NCBI GenBank assembly: GCA_025991245.1
Contig: BQMJ01000026.1
Coordinates: 1 to 64,000, forward strand
Direction of reading: 5' to 3'
DNA length: 64,000 nucleotides
Source: Galdieria partita
Taxonomy: Eukaryota > Rhodophyta > Bangiophyceae > Galdieriales > Galdieriaceae
Both the position numbers and the translations under genes were made by a program. Numbering within the stretch: the stretch's first letter is position 1; every line of letters starts with the position of its first letter. Under the pieces are notes generated by a model that saw nothing but the letters and a program-made list of their open reading frames with translations, did not search any database and was not told the origin of the DNA. Positions 34,024 through 47,747 of this stretch are shown piece by piece.

Positions 34024-34092
34024 CTACAGAAGAGCACCAACAAAAGCTCCCAAAAGAGTAGCAGCAACTATCAGACCTTGTAAGTAGGTATC
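34024..34092 (-). pseudogene. Relict of an MFS sugar-transporter gene
   Basis: On the minus strand one frame reads DTYLQGLIVAATLLGAFVG and then ALL before a stop. This is very close to the second transmembrane segment of plastidic-glucose-transporter-type MFS proteins (family pattern LQGxIVSSxLAGAxVGS). Neighbouring frames do not give the rest of a transporter, apart from a possible GGILIHR just downstream. It is most likely a decayed copy; a hidden multi-exon gene is less likely. Confidence 0.4.
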
Positions 34093-35137
34093 CAAGTGAA
34101 ACCTTGTTACAATGCTCGACTAACGAGAACACTGTCTATACCAGCTATACTATCTCTAAAAGTACATACAATCAACAAGATCTGTAGTTTTGGTGCAAGG
34201 CATTTTAACCTGAATATGAACGACCTCTTAAAGTCTTCCTCCTCAAGCATTCAAGTAAAACCATTAGGAGGTTGAGTTGATAAGGACTAGAGCATTGTAG
34301 GTTCCCAATCAACCAAAAATGACTAGACCAGACTAGGAATTCTGTTTAAAAAAGTCTACACAGGGAATCCAACTAAAAAGTTTGTATTCAATCAAAGAAA
34401 ACTGCATTCTTGAAATATTTCCTCGAGACTGTTCAACATTTCTAAGTAAAACTGAAGACATGGAGCTCAAGATTGAGGAGGAATCGATTGGGATGTTTAG
34501 ACTGAAACTGTCATTGTATTCGAAAGGTAAGTGTAATGGAGGTTGGGCAAGTGTCGTTTAATTATCCGCTCTCGTTGGAGATGGAAGACGCAAAAGTTTC
34601 ATTAACAAATTTAATCAGCCTCTCGACGAATAGAACACTGGCGCCAGCGACAGCAATCTAGTTTTTTAGAAACTTTGAAATGGAGAGTTAAGCTTTAACA
34701 ATAGCAGAGACTAAAAGAACGTCTGTAACTTGAAGGTTATTGTTAAGTTGCTCAACTAAAATGAAATTTCTAACATTGGAAAAGTTTTTGTCAAACTTGT
34801 CTGTATATACAAATTTTGGATGAAATTTCGGAATAACCGAAGAACAAAAATGTTTATCCTGTTCTTTGAAGATATCGCTCTTGGCCAAAATGCATCGGAG
34901 TCCAAAAATTCACAGGCCTGATGTCTATCAGAAGCGTCTCAAACTGTGACTAATCAGCTCATTTATATACTATTGATACGGAAAAGGTGAAAATTAGAGG
35001 AATATTTTGTATCTCTGAGAATATTCTGCTTTTACTTATTTCGTCGCAAACCTCAGCTACATTTGTAGCATGTTTCGTAAGATTTACGTTTTGAATGAAC
35101 TGACTTCGTACTACAACTTATTAAATTTTATACTGAC
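34093..35137. other. Intergenic, no gene seen
   Basis: About 1 kb upstream of the U2AF65 gene holds only short frames. One minus-strand frame at 34,688-34,888 (66 codons, lysine-rich) has no recognisable relatives. This marks the boundary between repeat-rich subtelomere and dense housekeeping DNA. Confidence 0.4.
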
Positions 35138-36832
<1,695 letters not shown>

Positions 36833-36977
36833 AAGACTCCAAGTAGATACAAATGAGCTGTTTTGAATTTGTTTGGGTGCAACAAAATGTTGAATATTGT
36901 CAAAGAGCTGTTTCAGTGAGTAAATTTTTTCATTGGAATTTGTAGAGATTTTCCAACCTCAAGAGAGTGTTATATTT

Positions 36978-38080
36978 CTAAACAAGTCTGATGTTTTTGG
37001 GAAAGCTACTCGAAAGAACAACACCTTGATCATGTAACATTGGCACATCGATATCTTCTAAAAATCCAAACCAGTATATCACCATTCCTGATCCATATCT
37101 TATTCAAATTATTGGGGAACACTGTCAGTCTCGAAAATTCTTCTTACCTTCCCACGTAGGAAGAAATTGAGTCGTTGTAATCTCGACGAAGGTAATATTC
37201 GTCTCCAAATTTGGCCTTGCTGTTGAGTCATTAGTACTACAAATCCAATTTTTGTACAAGATACCTGTCTATCCAATTGATGACATTGGTGCCAACTTTT
37301 ACAGGAAGATGTAGTAGAACATCAGGGGTCTTGAAAAGACCTTTGCAGCGTAAGGCAGTTTCTGTTTCAAAAGGAATGTCCAAAATTTCCAAATTTTGCT
37401 AATTTTCATAGTTTTCGTACATTATATATATGTGTGTGTCTATGTGTGTCAATGCTTGTACTTACATATAAAATATGTTCGTAATCCAATCCTTGAACTT
37501 GTCTCATTCGATCAGCAAACGGACCATAATGTTCGTCCTATACAAGAACGTATAAATTGAAAGCCATAATAAACTTGCAGTCTCCACCTGTTCGATGCAA
37601 GCAATAACTTCCTGTCTCAAACGATCATCAGATATTTCATGTGGGTTCCTGAGAAATCGAGAGATTTGTTTCTTTCCAAAGTTCTTCAGATGCATAAGAA
37701 ATCATTCAAAATTTGGAGAGATCGACTACCTTATATTCCAACAGACGTCGAACTGTGATACAAGGAGCAATATTCAGCCGTTCCTGAGTCACATCAATCT
37801 TTTTGTAGTCTACCGTTCATAAAAGAGTACGCACTGATATGTCTAGTAAATGTTGACCAGAATCATACAAAGTAGAGAGAAAACAGAGTTCTTTCATAGC
37901 ATCCCGAGCAACGGCTGTAACTTCAGTTTGATAACGTTGCGAATATATGGCATAAAGTGTCTCATAATTATAACTTATACTTTCGGTATCACGCAAACTC
38001 GAACTGACACCGGACAACAAGTATACATCTTTTCTACAGTGTAACTTAGAGCAAAGAGTTTCATATTCTTCTAGCCGCAT
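36978..38080 (-). CDS. CDIN1: CDAN1-interacting nuclease 1 (C15orf41) homolog
   Basis: CDIN1 is a Holliday-junction-resolvase-like PD-(D/E)XK protein that in animals partners codanin-1. Reading on the minus strand, exon 1 starts at MRLEEYETL (ATG at 38,080; the in-frame GTG upstream is not needed). Short exons then give ERLNIAPCITVRRLLEYK, KQISRFLRNPHEISDDRLRQ, YGPFADRMRQVQGLDYEH, LFKTPDVLLHLPV, WIDSKAKFGDEYYLRRDY, GSGMVIYWFGFLEDID and a terminal SSSFPKNIRLV. These align in order with human CDIN1 from memory. The TPD and SKAxFGDE blocks are the catalytic D and E/K positions of the fold. Small introns (about 45-90 nt) include a GT/TA-rich one near 37,430. The partner codanin-1 is not in the window. 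Confidence 0.9.
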
Positions 38081-38137
38081 TGAAAGCGCCACAACTCTTC
38101 AAAATTTTGAGCGGGCGATGTTAACGGCATCAGTAGT
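38081..38137. promoter_or_regulatory. 57-bp divergent promoter
   Basis: Only 57 bases separate the start codons of CDIN1 (minus) and the repeat protein (plus). Both 5' UTRs and the promoter must fit here or overlap the neighbouring coding sequence. No TATA-like box is evident; the core contains GAGCGGGCGATG. Confidence 0.6.
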
Positions 38138-39392
38138 ATGCTAGTCGCTGGTGGTCCAAGAACGAAAAGTACTTCTTTCGTATTTGTTTTGGAGTATAGC
38201 ACAAACGGAAATCCGTTCCAAAGAAAGATATCTCTTCAGCGTAAAGTTTTTGCTTACCAGAATCTGGTAAGAGCTACTAGGCCATGGATTGAACCTCGCT
38301 TTGCGTCTTTCTACAAGCATACTCACTTGAAACAAAAGCTTGGATACTTTTGCTTTTGTGTAATGAAAGCAAAAGTGAGTACAGGCAGGAGTTTAACTCG
38401 CCCTCAGATTGATCAAGTTGAAGACTTGTCCAGTTTGGAAGAAGCTTTTGAAAGCGCTCTTAGAGTGGTATGGGACAGGAAACCAAAAGGTTATTGGTCC
38501 AGCATCGAGTAAGTTTAGATCTAGGAACGTTTATTGATCTTCAATATTTTGTCTTCCACTTAGAAATCTTGCAAATGAGTTAGGAAGGCTGATAGAAAAG
38601 TACGACTCAATTCCTTCGACGGCAGAATTGCGCCAAAGAAAAAAGTCAAGTCTTGTAAAAGCTATTGCTGATTTTGGAGGGCGCAAGGTGTTAGCTGATG
38701 TCATGGGTTTGAGAGCAAAAAAACTAAAGTGGAAGGAACCTTCTTTGGAACGAGACAGTCAAGAATATAGCTTTGATAAAGAAAAACGCGACTTGTTTGA
38801 GAGAATAAAGCGTCTTCGTGAAGCTTTGTCGATCATTTCCTTCAGAAAATATGGTGTGTTCAACAGGATACCTTCATTGAAAGCTTTAGAAAGGATGAAG
38901 TTGTCAACTGTATTGAAGGAAATACAAGAACTAGGCGGGATCGCAAAAGTTGCAACTCTTATCAACTTCAAAATTGGCGAGAAGGAATTTGATGAAGTTG
39001 CTTGTGACTTGCTTCAAATTGGCGCATCTCTAGGTTATCGATTTCCAACAATGAAGGAACTCAATCAGATGGGTAGAAGTGATTTACGTCGTGCAGTTTC
39101 CTTATATGGTGGAGTTTCCGTTGTAGCACAAAGAATTGGGCTCGAAGTTTTGGCGAAAGCTGGTAGACCACCAGGGGACCATTCCGCTAGAAAGCCACAA
39201 AGGCTGTGGTCGAATGAAAAACTTCTTAAAGCTCTGAAGGAGTTTCAAAAGAATACGACAATGCTTCCATCAGCAAATGAATTAGTGTCTCTGGGTCGTT
39301 ACGATATATTGTATCAAATTCGGGCAAGAGGAGGCCATCGGAAAGTTGCTTGTCAATTAGGTTTGAAGTCACGTAGACAAGGGAGTTATTGA
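38138..39392 (+). CDS. Repeat protein of unknown function, likely organelle-targeted
   Basis: Two exons (38,138-38,508 and 38,564-39,392; 55-nt intron) encode 399 residues. The first about 85 residues are basic, rich in S, R and F and poor in acidic residues, as in plastid or mitochondrial transit peptides. The rest contains at least four copies of a roughly 50-residue module: IPSTAELRQRKKSSLVKAI with FGGRKVLADVMGL; IPSLKALERMKLS with GGIAKVATLI; FPTMKELNQMGRSDLRRAV with GGVSVVAQRIGL; and LPSANELVSLGRYDILYQI with GGHRKVACQLGL. The consensus is P-x3-EL-x2-x-GR-x-DL-x2-A(I/V)-x4-GG-x3-VA-x2-(L/I)GL. I recall similar helical repeats in plant and algal organellar proteins but can name no function. 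RNA or DNA binding is a guess. Confidence 0.85.
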
Positions 39393-39666
39393 TTTCCCTT
39401 AGCGAAGTTTTTGAGGTACTAATATGTTAATTCAAGTTTTGAAGAGTTTTCGGATAGGTAAAATTCCAGGTAGAAAAACGAATATGTAAATGTTATCTAT
39501 TCACTTATAGAGATATATAATACGACGCACAAATGAAATTATTTGGAACTAAATTTGATGGGCTTTGAATCAGATCCCTACGTGTGTAGAAATTATTTTT
39601 TATATAACCAAACCTATTAGTAACCAAAAAAAGGGAAACCCTCTACGTCGGGAAACAACATATGTT

Positions 39667-41215
39667 TCAACTTGAATCATCACTGTAAGTAAATCGAAAC
39701 GAGTGACTATCTTTGCTTATAGTGCCTCCACCAAAATAAGTTGCTCTTTTCTTCTTCGTTTTGGCCTTGCGAAAATCCTTTCCTCTAACTTTTTTGAGCT
39801 CCTCCCATGCTTTAAGGCCATACATTTCACCACCTTTTGCATCGTATGAATTGTCTCTCAATTTGTCATCAATAAACTTCACAGAATCTGGTTGAACTCT
39901 TTGAAAACGATGCAATACGGAATTTCCTTCATCAATGATTTCGGAAGGACTAGACTTTGATCCAAGTGTCTCGCTGTTTTCTGAATGTGAAACCCTTTTG
40001 GTCTCTTCTGCTGAAAAATATTGAAATGAATATTCATGAAATAAGGGGACAATAACTAACCTTCTCTACTGTCCTGTGGCGTCAAGGAAGTCGAGACGTC
40101 TTCTCTAAAATCATATTTCTTGCGTTTCAATCAAAATCTAAAGTATACAATATGGAAGAGCTCGTCTTACCGCGTTTGTACGGGATTTTTTCCGGGATGG
40201 AAGTTTGGTGTTGTAGTATACGTCAATTCCTGGTGAGTCGTGTGAAGGACACGACTTCCCTTTGGGTTTCTGCGAGTCCTCCCGTTGGCGTTTGGTGGAA
40301 ATCGCTGCCTCCTTCTCTGGTAAACAAATTCAAAATTAAAGGTTCAATTTTTCCAGGAAAGGTTACTTACCTTTTGCTTTGGAAACATTTTCTGCGTTTT
40401 TTTCTTTTTCTGAACTATCTGTGCTCGACGAGGACGTGGCACTCGTAACTGAGGAGTCCGAAGAGCTGCTTTTCTGATTGGAAGAACTTTGTGTATCTGA
40501 AGATGTTGAATCGCTCGAAGTCGATGAACTCCTTGAACTAGATGAAACACCGTTTCTGGATTCTTCTGAAGTGGTTGTTGTTGTGGAGCTTTCTCTTTCA
40601 GATGAATCACTTGATTCTTCCGAAGAAGCTGAATCTTCAGATGTAGAAGAAGATGTTGAAGACGAGTGATTGGAATCGCTCTCTTCGGAAGAGCTGAATC
40701 TGCCTGAGGAGGAGCCGGAAGTTGACTCTTCAGTTGTGTTTGAAGAATCAGATTGCACACTCTCCGAACTTGAACTCTCTGAGCTACTTGAAGAAGCAAC
40801 TTTTTTTGGACTAGAGCTTCTAGAAGAGTCTGTTTCTGGTGAAGAAGTTGAGGTCGAGGTTGTTCCAGACTTGCTACTACTTTCTTCTTCCGAGGTTAAT
40901 TTTGAATTGGAAGGAGTTACTGAACCCTTGTAGTTAGAGCCTTCTACTCCACCTATAATATTCTGCTTCAATGTATTACAAATACTGTATTCTCATACCT
41001 TGCATTGTCTCTAGCACTAATCCTTCTTTGCCAATACCTCGGTTCAAAATCCATAGGTCTTCTAGATTGCAGCTTGAAGTTTCAACAGACCAACCCGCTG
41101 TTTTTAATTCCTTTACGAGGGATTTAGAAGTTTTCTCGAACCCTTTTCTTTGTAGGTAGTCGAGTATGGAGCTTAATAGAGAGCGATGCAGTGCGACATC
41201 GTCGACAACCGACAT
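39667..41215 (-). CDS. NOLC1: Nopp140/SRP40-type nucleolar phosphoprotein
   Basis: NOLC1/SRP40 chaperones box C/D and H/ACA snoRNPs in nucleoli and Cajal bodies. On the minus strand, exon 1 (40,999-41,215) encodes a LisH dimerisation motif (LHRSLLSSILDYLQRKGFEK). Exon 2 (40,371-40,952) is almost entirely Ser/Glu/Asp/Thr, the CK2-type acidic serine tract of the family. Smaller exons follow, with KR-rich patches. The last exon (39,667 to about 40,012) carries the diagnostic SRP40 C-terminal domain: PDSVKFIDDKLRDNSYDAKGG, KAWEELKKVRGKDFRKAKTKKKR and then FGGGTIS. All three hallmarks are present in order. The serine tract reads as long open frames on both strands, so the minus-strand 40,344-40,799 and plus-strand 40,478-40,933 ORFs are shadows. 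Confidence 0.93.
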
Positions 41216-42125
41216 CGTCACAAATTGAAGGCAATTCTTCCCATCGAATTGTTATGTTTGAAACGATTCGATCCTTTTTCCTGTACAGCTAGAACGACAT
41301 TAGGCTTACAAAATAATTGAGTTGAAGGAGCTATTTTGCTATTAGCGCCATGAGTTCTGTGCGTAACAATAGAAATTTTATATATTGAAATATTTATTCA
41401 TAAAGCAGGATATCAAGTAGACTAGGAGAGATGTGTGAAAAGCTGTTGAAGAATACGACAGATACTCATGAGAGTCGACCTACTGGAAAATCAAACAGTA
41501 CAACATTTGCAACATCGATAATCCTAAAGACAGCAGTTTGGCTTCAAAATAACCTCGAAGAACTTTGGTTACTTCATCTAAGCATTTAAGAGTGAACCTT
41601 TGCGTTTATGGACCAGTGCTTTCTTAATATTGAAGACTTTGCATGATGAATGTGTCATAAAATCAATTTACCTCCAATGAGAAGTTCTAAAAAGACATTC
41701 GCCTTTCAGATGGAAACAATGTATGTGATATCCTCATGCAGTTCATCTGGGACCTTTGAATGCCATATGAAGCTCTTTGAGCCGTTGCATGAGAAGACTT
41801 TCGATTCTGAAACTCACTCATTTTCTCAATCAACTGTATTTCTGAGCTCCTTTTTAAGCGAAACGCTTTTATCAGAATTTTCCAAAATACACTGATTCAA
41901 TAGAAAAAGCACCCTCTTGTTCTTACAATTGATATTATTCCAAGAGTAGTAAGTTGAAGACACCGAACACAAAATGAATAAATTCACTCATTAGATGCCA
42001 AAAATTTACAAAAACTTTTTAGAGATAATGATAAATGAAGTACTTGCTTTTATCCCAGTTCATTAATAGGACAAGTAGGATGAAATTCAAAGTTTTGGCG
42101 AATCTATCGTTGGGCGGGAAATTTG
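41216..42125. other. Intergenic, no gene seen
   Basis: About 900 bp between the divergent NOLC1 and GT61 genes. An 81-codon + strand frame at 41,650-41,895 is unrecognised and probably chance. The right end carries the E2F-like element described separately. Confidence 0.45.
42113..42122. promoter_or_regulatory. E2F-like site before the GT61 gene
   Basis: GGCGGGAAAT, the reverse complement of ATTTCCCGCC, lies 3 bases before the ATG at 42,126. It matches the E2F/DP consensus TTTSSCGC. The position inside the probable 5' UTR makes function uncertain. Confidence 0.35.
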
Positions 42126-43367
42126 ATGAGAGATCGCAGCAACAAAAGTATACGGCCAGGTTCCTACAGCCCCTTCCTCATTTTCCTTTCCTCGGTATTG
42201 CTATTTTCCGCTAGTATTTTGTATTTCTGTTCCTATATATTATTCAGTCGACCCAAGTTCAAGGGAGAGGAGAAAGAGTATTTCAATATACAAAGTTACA
42301 TGAATGAGTCTCTAGCCAAACACTTCTGTTTCGTAGGACCTCACTCAAGAACTGGAGCTCCAGGCATCTTTCCTTTTCCCGTCTGTGTTGGAAGACACCA
42401 AGGTTTGGAGAGCAAGATTATAGAGAGGCCAATAGTTATCTACAATATCACACCAGATGGAAACGTGAATCACGCCTATCACGGTGACATTTATGGCTTC
42501 CATTTTTTTCTTGCTAATTGTATCGAATATATGGGGAGAAATATTTTCATCGGACTTCCGCACTTGCTTTCAAATAATTTGAAGAAGGACCTTGGCTCAA
42601 AAGACAACAGTTGGCAGACGTGGGCAATACTGTTGGCAGCTCTCTATTCTGTTGGAAGAGACAATATCGTATTCGCAGATTCGCGTTTACATTGCTTTCC
42701 CTATGCAGTAATCGTAGATGGTGGTGCCTGGGAGACATACTGGACTGCCCCATTTTCCCTTTATCCTGGCAAATTGACAACCAAGAATACCAGTGAAATC
42801 CTTTTACAAGCTCCTGAGCCCATGAAAGCCAAAGCTGTGCTGTTCTTTCAAAACGCTGCTCTTTCTTTACTTTCCGATAGAACAACAGTGAAACGGGAAA
42901 CGTTTGACAAGTTACGTGTATCTGTCTATGCAAGAATGGATACCAGTAGACGTATTTGGAGAAATTTCAATGAAACTTTGGAAAGACTTGAAGAGATTAG
43001 CTGCATACGGACACATTATGTCGAGAAAATGCCCATGTCGTTTATAGAACAGGTTCGTCTTTTTTATGAGACGGATATCTTTATTGCACCACATGGAGCT
43101 GCGAATGTCAACGCTTTGTTCATGAAACGAGGCAAATATTTCATAGAAATTGAAAATAGATGCAAACGTACTGCTGGAAGTTTTCAGTGGGCTTTCTGGC
43201 ATGCTCCAAAGGTAGGGGTTCAGATGAAGATTGTTACTTGTAAGCCATTACACTATCAGAAACAAACTGAAACGCATTCGGAATTGATCGACTTCAATGT
43301 GAATACTGATGAATTAATGAACGTCATCCACGAAGCGATACACTCAATGAAACCAGACTGTAAATAA
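42126..43367 (+). CDS. GT61-family (DUF563) type II membrane glycosyltransferase
   Basis: This single-exon gene encodes 413 residues from the ATG at 42,126. A short basic cytosolic tail precedes one membrane anchor (FLIFLSSVLLFSASILYFCS, about residues 17-40), the layout of a Golgi/ER type II transferase. The C-terminal half carries the GT61 block FIEQVRLFYETDIFIAPHGA with following ANVNALFM and FIEIE; the HGA motif is the family's nucleotide-sugar-binding hallmark. GT61 includes plant xylosyl- and arabinosyltransferases and animal EOGT and POMGNT2. The sequence does not tell which sugar is moved. A role in N- or O-glycan or cell-wall glycan modification is inferred. Confidence 0.85.
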   Translation: MRDRSNKSIRPGSYSPFLIFLSSVLLFSASILYFCSYILFSRPKFKGEEKEYFNIQSYMNESLAKHFCFVGPHSRTGAPGIFPFPVCVGRHQGLESKIIERPIVIYNITPDGNVNHAYHGDIYGFHFFLANCIEYMGRNIFIGLPHLLSNNLKKDLGSKDNSWQTWAILLAALYSVGRDNIVFADSRLHCFPYAVIVDGGAWETYWTAPFSLYPGKLTTKNTSEILLQAPEPMKAKAVLFFQNAALSLLSDRTTVKRETFDKLRVSVYARMDTSRRIWRNFNETLERLEEISCIRTHYVEKMPMSFIEQVRLFYETDIFIAPHGAANVNALFMKRGKYFIEIENRCKRTAGSFQWAFWHAPKVGVQMKIVTCKPLHYQKQTETHSELIDFNVNTDELMNVIHEAIHSMKPDCK

Positions 43368-44696
43368 ATTCAGTTTTGTCTTGTGAGAACAAAATGGAGC
43401 GAATCGAGTCTACGATAGAATTTCCTCGAGTCTCATACGAACAATTTCATCTGAAGAATCCTCTCAATAGTTCAGAAATTTACATCATTTATCCGTCAAA
43501 AGAACATTCATTCGAGCACAGTTACATACAGGCGACATTTTTCTAGTACTTATTTAAAAGTAATACTGACTTTTTGAATTATTTTTCTTAGAATCTTCTT
43601 TTCAATAAATAGAAAAGTCGATTGAAATTTCTTAGAAAAATTTTGTCTTTTAAAAGCAGCTGACATTTCCTGCATTCACTGATGAGCACAACGAAAGACT
43701 CCTTTTGAATTTTTAAGATTTCCACATTTTGGAGCACTCGGTAGTTTGTTGTGGGATCGTTGAAATAATTTGCACAAAACTTGAGACGTCGCGAAGAGCA
43801 ACCTTCTTCTTGGATACGAACAACTGTTCTCCAATATACGTGGTAAAAAAATATAACAAGAAGAAAGTAACTTTCTCTTTTGATCGTCAAAGTCAGACTT
43901 AACCCGCGTAACTATTGAAGTCTCCCTTTGAAATAGACAATAATTCCAGGACGTTTTGTCTCACAGTTTAAGATTGTAAACTGCGAGACACAAAGAAATA
44001 TTCTTTGTAATACTTTCTTGAAGACTGATAAGGTTCCTAAACAACAAAGTGACGACCCTCCAAAGTTTGTCATCCAGGAGTTCCAGACTGTACTTTATTA
44101 GTATATATGTTCGCTTGACTTGTTCAACTTATCAAGGTAAAGAACCGCTCAAGTCTTCTTCAAGCCAAACATACCTGAAGCCTTCTCGAAAGAGAATGTT
44201 TTCAAGAAAAATTAAAAAACAGGTTAAACCGTTTCAAAGATGTATTGAACCATCAGTCAGAACAGTGAAAAAAGTCTATTATTAGGATAGCAGTGACGCT
44301 AACGATAGACCTTTTCTCAAGTTAAGGAAACGTTAAAAGCAAGATGAAGTCATAGAAAGGTATCATTACGCTCCAGGGCTCATTTTGTAGCTGCAAACTG
44401 TTTTCGATAACTAGGGTAAATTTCCTGTCTTCAAACGCAACAGATACTTAACAACTCTAACGAAGGAACTATAAGGTAGATACCGACGTTGCCGAGAACG
44501 GAACGTCAAACTATTATTCTTCAAGAAGCTTCTAGAATTCCCAAGGATAAGCAGATCGAGAGAGGAAAAGTGTTCCTGAAACATATATTTACTTGACCAA
44601 GCGTTAATAAGACTCTGAGGACAAGTATTGAGATAACTTGATCTCTTACTCTCGCGGGAACAGTAGCTTCAACTTGAGAATAACTGAAATCACAAT
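43368..44696. other. Intergenic, no gene seen
   Basis: This is 1.3 kb between the convergent GT61 and DPM1 genes. Frames at 43,588-43,890 (minus) and 44,049-44,285 (plus) are short, basic and unrecognised. This is the longest empty stretch in the housekeeping part of the window, so a small multi-exon gene or non-coding RNA could have been missed. Confidence 0.4.
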
Positions 44697-45577
<881 letters not shown>

Positions 45578-46288
45578 ACTCGCAAAGAATGGATATCTCT
45601 GCTTTATGATTAGAACGAATGGCAACTGATTTCCTTCGAACAAATAACGCAATTTCGAAAAACTCTCAAAAGCTGCAAACAAAAAGTGGATCTACTATCT
45701 ATATTTATATGAATAAGATAAGCCAATACTCCACTGACGAGGAAATAGTTCTATGTCTGTGGTAGGTACGTTAAAATTGTTATTTAGTTTGGAAAATTTC
45801 ATCATATTGTAGCTTTATCAACAGACAATTCAAACTTTCAAAACTAGGTATTCCTAACACTTTTCAAAATAACTGGTCAAGTCGCCATTGGACTTTCCAT
45901 TTCTAGTATTAGTCTCTTCATAGTTCCTACTATACTATATGACTATAACATAAGGAATGGCTGTTGAAATTCGGATTCCAGGATAAGACAAAGGCAGTTC
46001 CAAGGCAGATCTCAAAAGTTCCTGCTGTATAAGCTTTCTACATAACAATTTCATACTATTTCAGAAATTCGACATCTTGATATGTAAAGAATCGTTAGTT
46101 CAATGATACGTGCACAAGGCTTTATAGTAACCAATTCATCTACACATAACAAAATATCGACAGTAGAAACTCAAGCTCTTCATATTACTCGAATAGTAAA
46201 TTCAAGAAAATTTCCAAAAAATAAAACAAAAAATCTCTCCCTTTCACATGGAATGCAACTATCTACAACATATTCATAAGCTCAAAAC
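45578..46288. other. Intergenic, no gene seen
   Basis: About 700 bp between the DPM1 start and the SNAPC3 stop, both on the minus strand. Only very short frames are present. It must hold the DPM1 promoter and the SNAPC3 3' end. Confidence 0.4.
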
Positions 46289-47599
46289 TCACTCAAAAAC
46301 AGAAGGGTGTTCTGAATGAAGATGATAAATATCGGCAGGGTTGGCGTCATATTTTACTCTTTCATAGCAATCTTTCCTTCAGGTCAGCCAAGAAACAATA
46401 AACATCAGAGAAACCTACCACAACATAAGAAATATGGGTTGGCATCTGCAAGTTGATGGTTGTGACAGACGACTACTGAACTTTTGATGCGACAAACTCC
46501 ACACGTGCGAGGTTTCGGCGGCTTCAGAAATACTGTTTTACAAACACTTTGATACTCTTCACACAAATCTGCAAATAGATCCTGAAATATTAGTTTGTGC
46601 TCACAATCTCCCTAGAAAAATTTAACAAAAACGAGACAGCTCTTTAAGAAGCATAATACCAAGTGCAAAAGGGCATACGGAACACCAAACCGAATAGACA
46701 GATTTCCTAACTGTACGCCTTGAGCTTCGTTGATTACTATTTCTATCGCAGCAGTCTTTATACACCTCATAGAACCCAAAAAAAGACAGACCTCTCAAAA
46801 AATCCTTTCCATACTCTGTTTCCAAGTTTTCACGTCTAACAAAGTCCTCAAAATTTCTTATATATTCGTTGCTACCCCAACTTTCCAATCTAGTGTAGAA
46901 ATTGTTTTCAAAACAAAATAAAAAGTTCCTCGAACAGTCCTTTCGAATGTATAAGTTCTTCTAAGAACAAGAGTCACAATTACCTTGAGATGATTCGTTG
47001 CAATAGTGGTATTGCAGCAAAACAATTCTCTATACAGATCCTCCAGAGTCGAGTTTAGGGAACAAAGAATCTCCTGCTGTAGTTGTAGCTTTTCATTAAA
47101 GATAGCAATGCGGCAATAAGGCTGGAATACTCCTATAAGTTCTCTACTGGGAGACGCTCTCGAACTGAAGCAATTCTCGGGCGGATGGTTCTCATATTCC
47201 ATTTCAGCAAACGAAAAACTGTCTAAACTATCAAGTCCACTCTTTTCTGTCTTCGAACCCAACCAATAATCGGGGGAATGGTTCTCAATTTCCCTTTTAG
47301 TAAACGAGAAACTGTCTAAACTATCAAGTCCAGTCTTTTCTATCTTGCTTAATACTTCACAGTGGAGTGGAGGGATTGAGGTATTGGAAACCGAAGCTAC
47401 AAACACAAAAGTCTTCAACTACCTTTCAGAGACAAAAAATACACGTACTTTGACAAAAACGTTCTGATTGACTCTCATTGTACTTATTTTTAATATCTTC
47501 CTTCATTAACTTCTTCACCAAATCGCTTATTTGAGAAGAAGCCTCAGTTACCATACCATCAAAGTCCTTCAGAACAATCTGCTGATTCTTCCAATCCAT
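46289..47599 (-). CDS. SNAPC3: snRNA-activating protein complex subunit 3 (SNAP50)
   Basis: SNAPC3 helps bind the proximal sequence element of snRNA genes transcribed by Pol II and Pol III. On the minus strand, exon 1 starts MDWKNQQIVLKDFDG (ATG at 47,599). A long exon to about 46,985 and several short exons follow. The conserved C-terminal zinc-binding domain reads SIRFGVPYALLHLGDCEHK, then FLKPPKPRTCGVCRIKSS, HQLADANPYFLCC, KDCYERVKYD and a terminal HLHSEHPSVFE. GDCEH, the C-x2-C pair and the later CC/C-x-x-H positions follow the SNAP50 pattern. The N-terminal half contains two tandem copies of about 30 residues (KTGLDSLDSFSF and KSGLDSLDSFSF), which also resemble part of the neighbouring RBR protein. 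Intron placement around 46,590-46,760 is approximate. Confidence 0.88.
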
Positions 47600-47747
47600 C
47601 ACGAAAGATTTTCAAACGGAACAAGTAGAGTTGTTATGAAAGTCCCAAAGGTAGTTATTAGGACTTTTTTATTCGTAGAACGACTCGAGAGCTAACCAAC
47701 TATGCAAGTAGCAAACAAATAATTGTAAAACACTGTCGAAATATTCT

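Noticed and set aside
40478-40933. Long plus-strand acidic ORFs (63 and 87 codons) and a 151-codon minus-strand frame
   Set aside because: They are other frames of the serine-rich tract of NOLC1; TCT/TCA-type serine codons read as Glu/Leu-rich or Gln/Arg-rich frames elsewhere.
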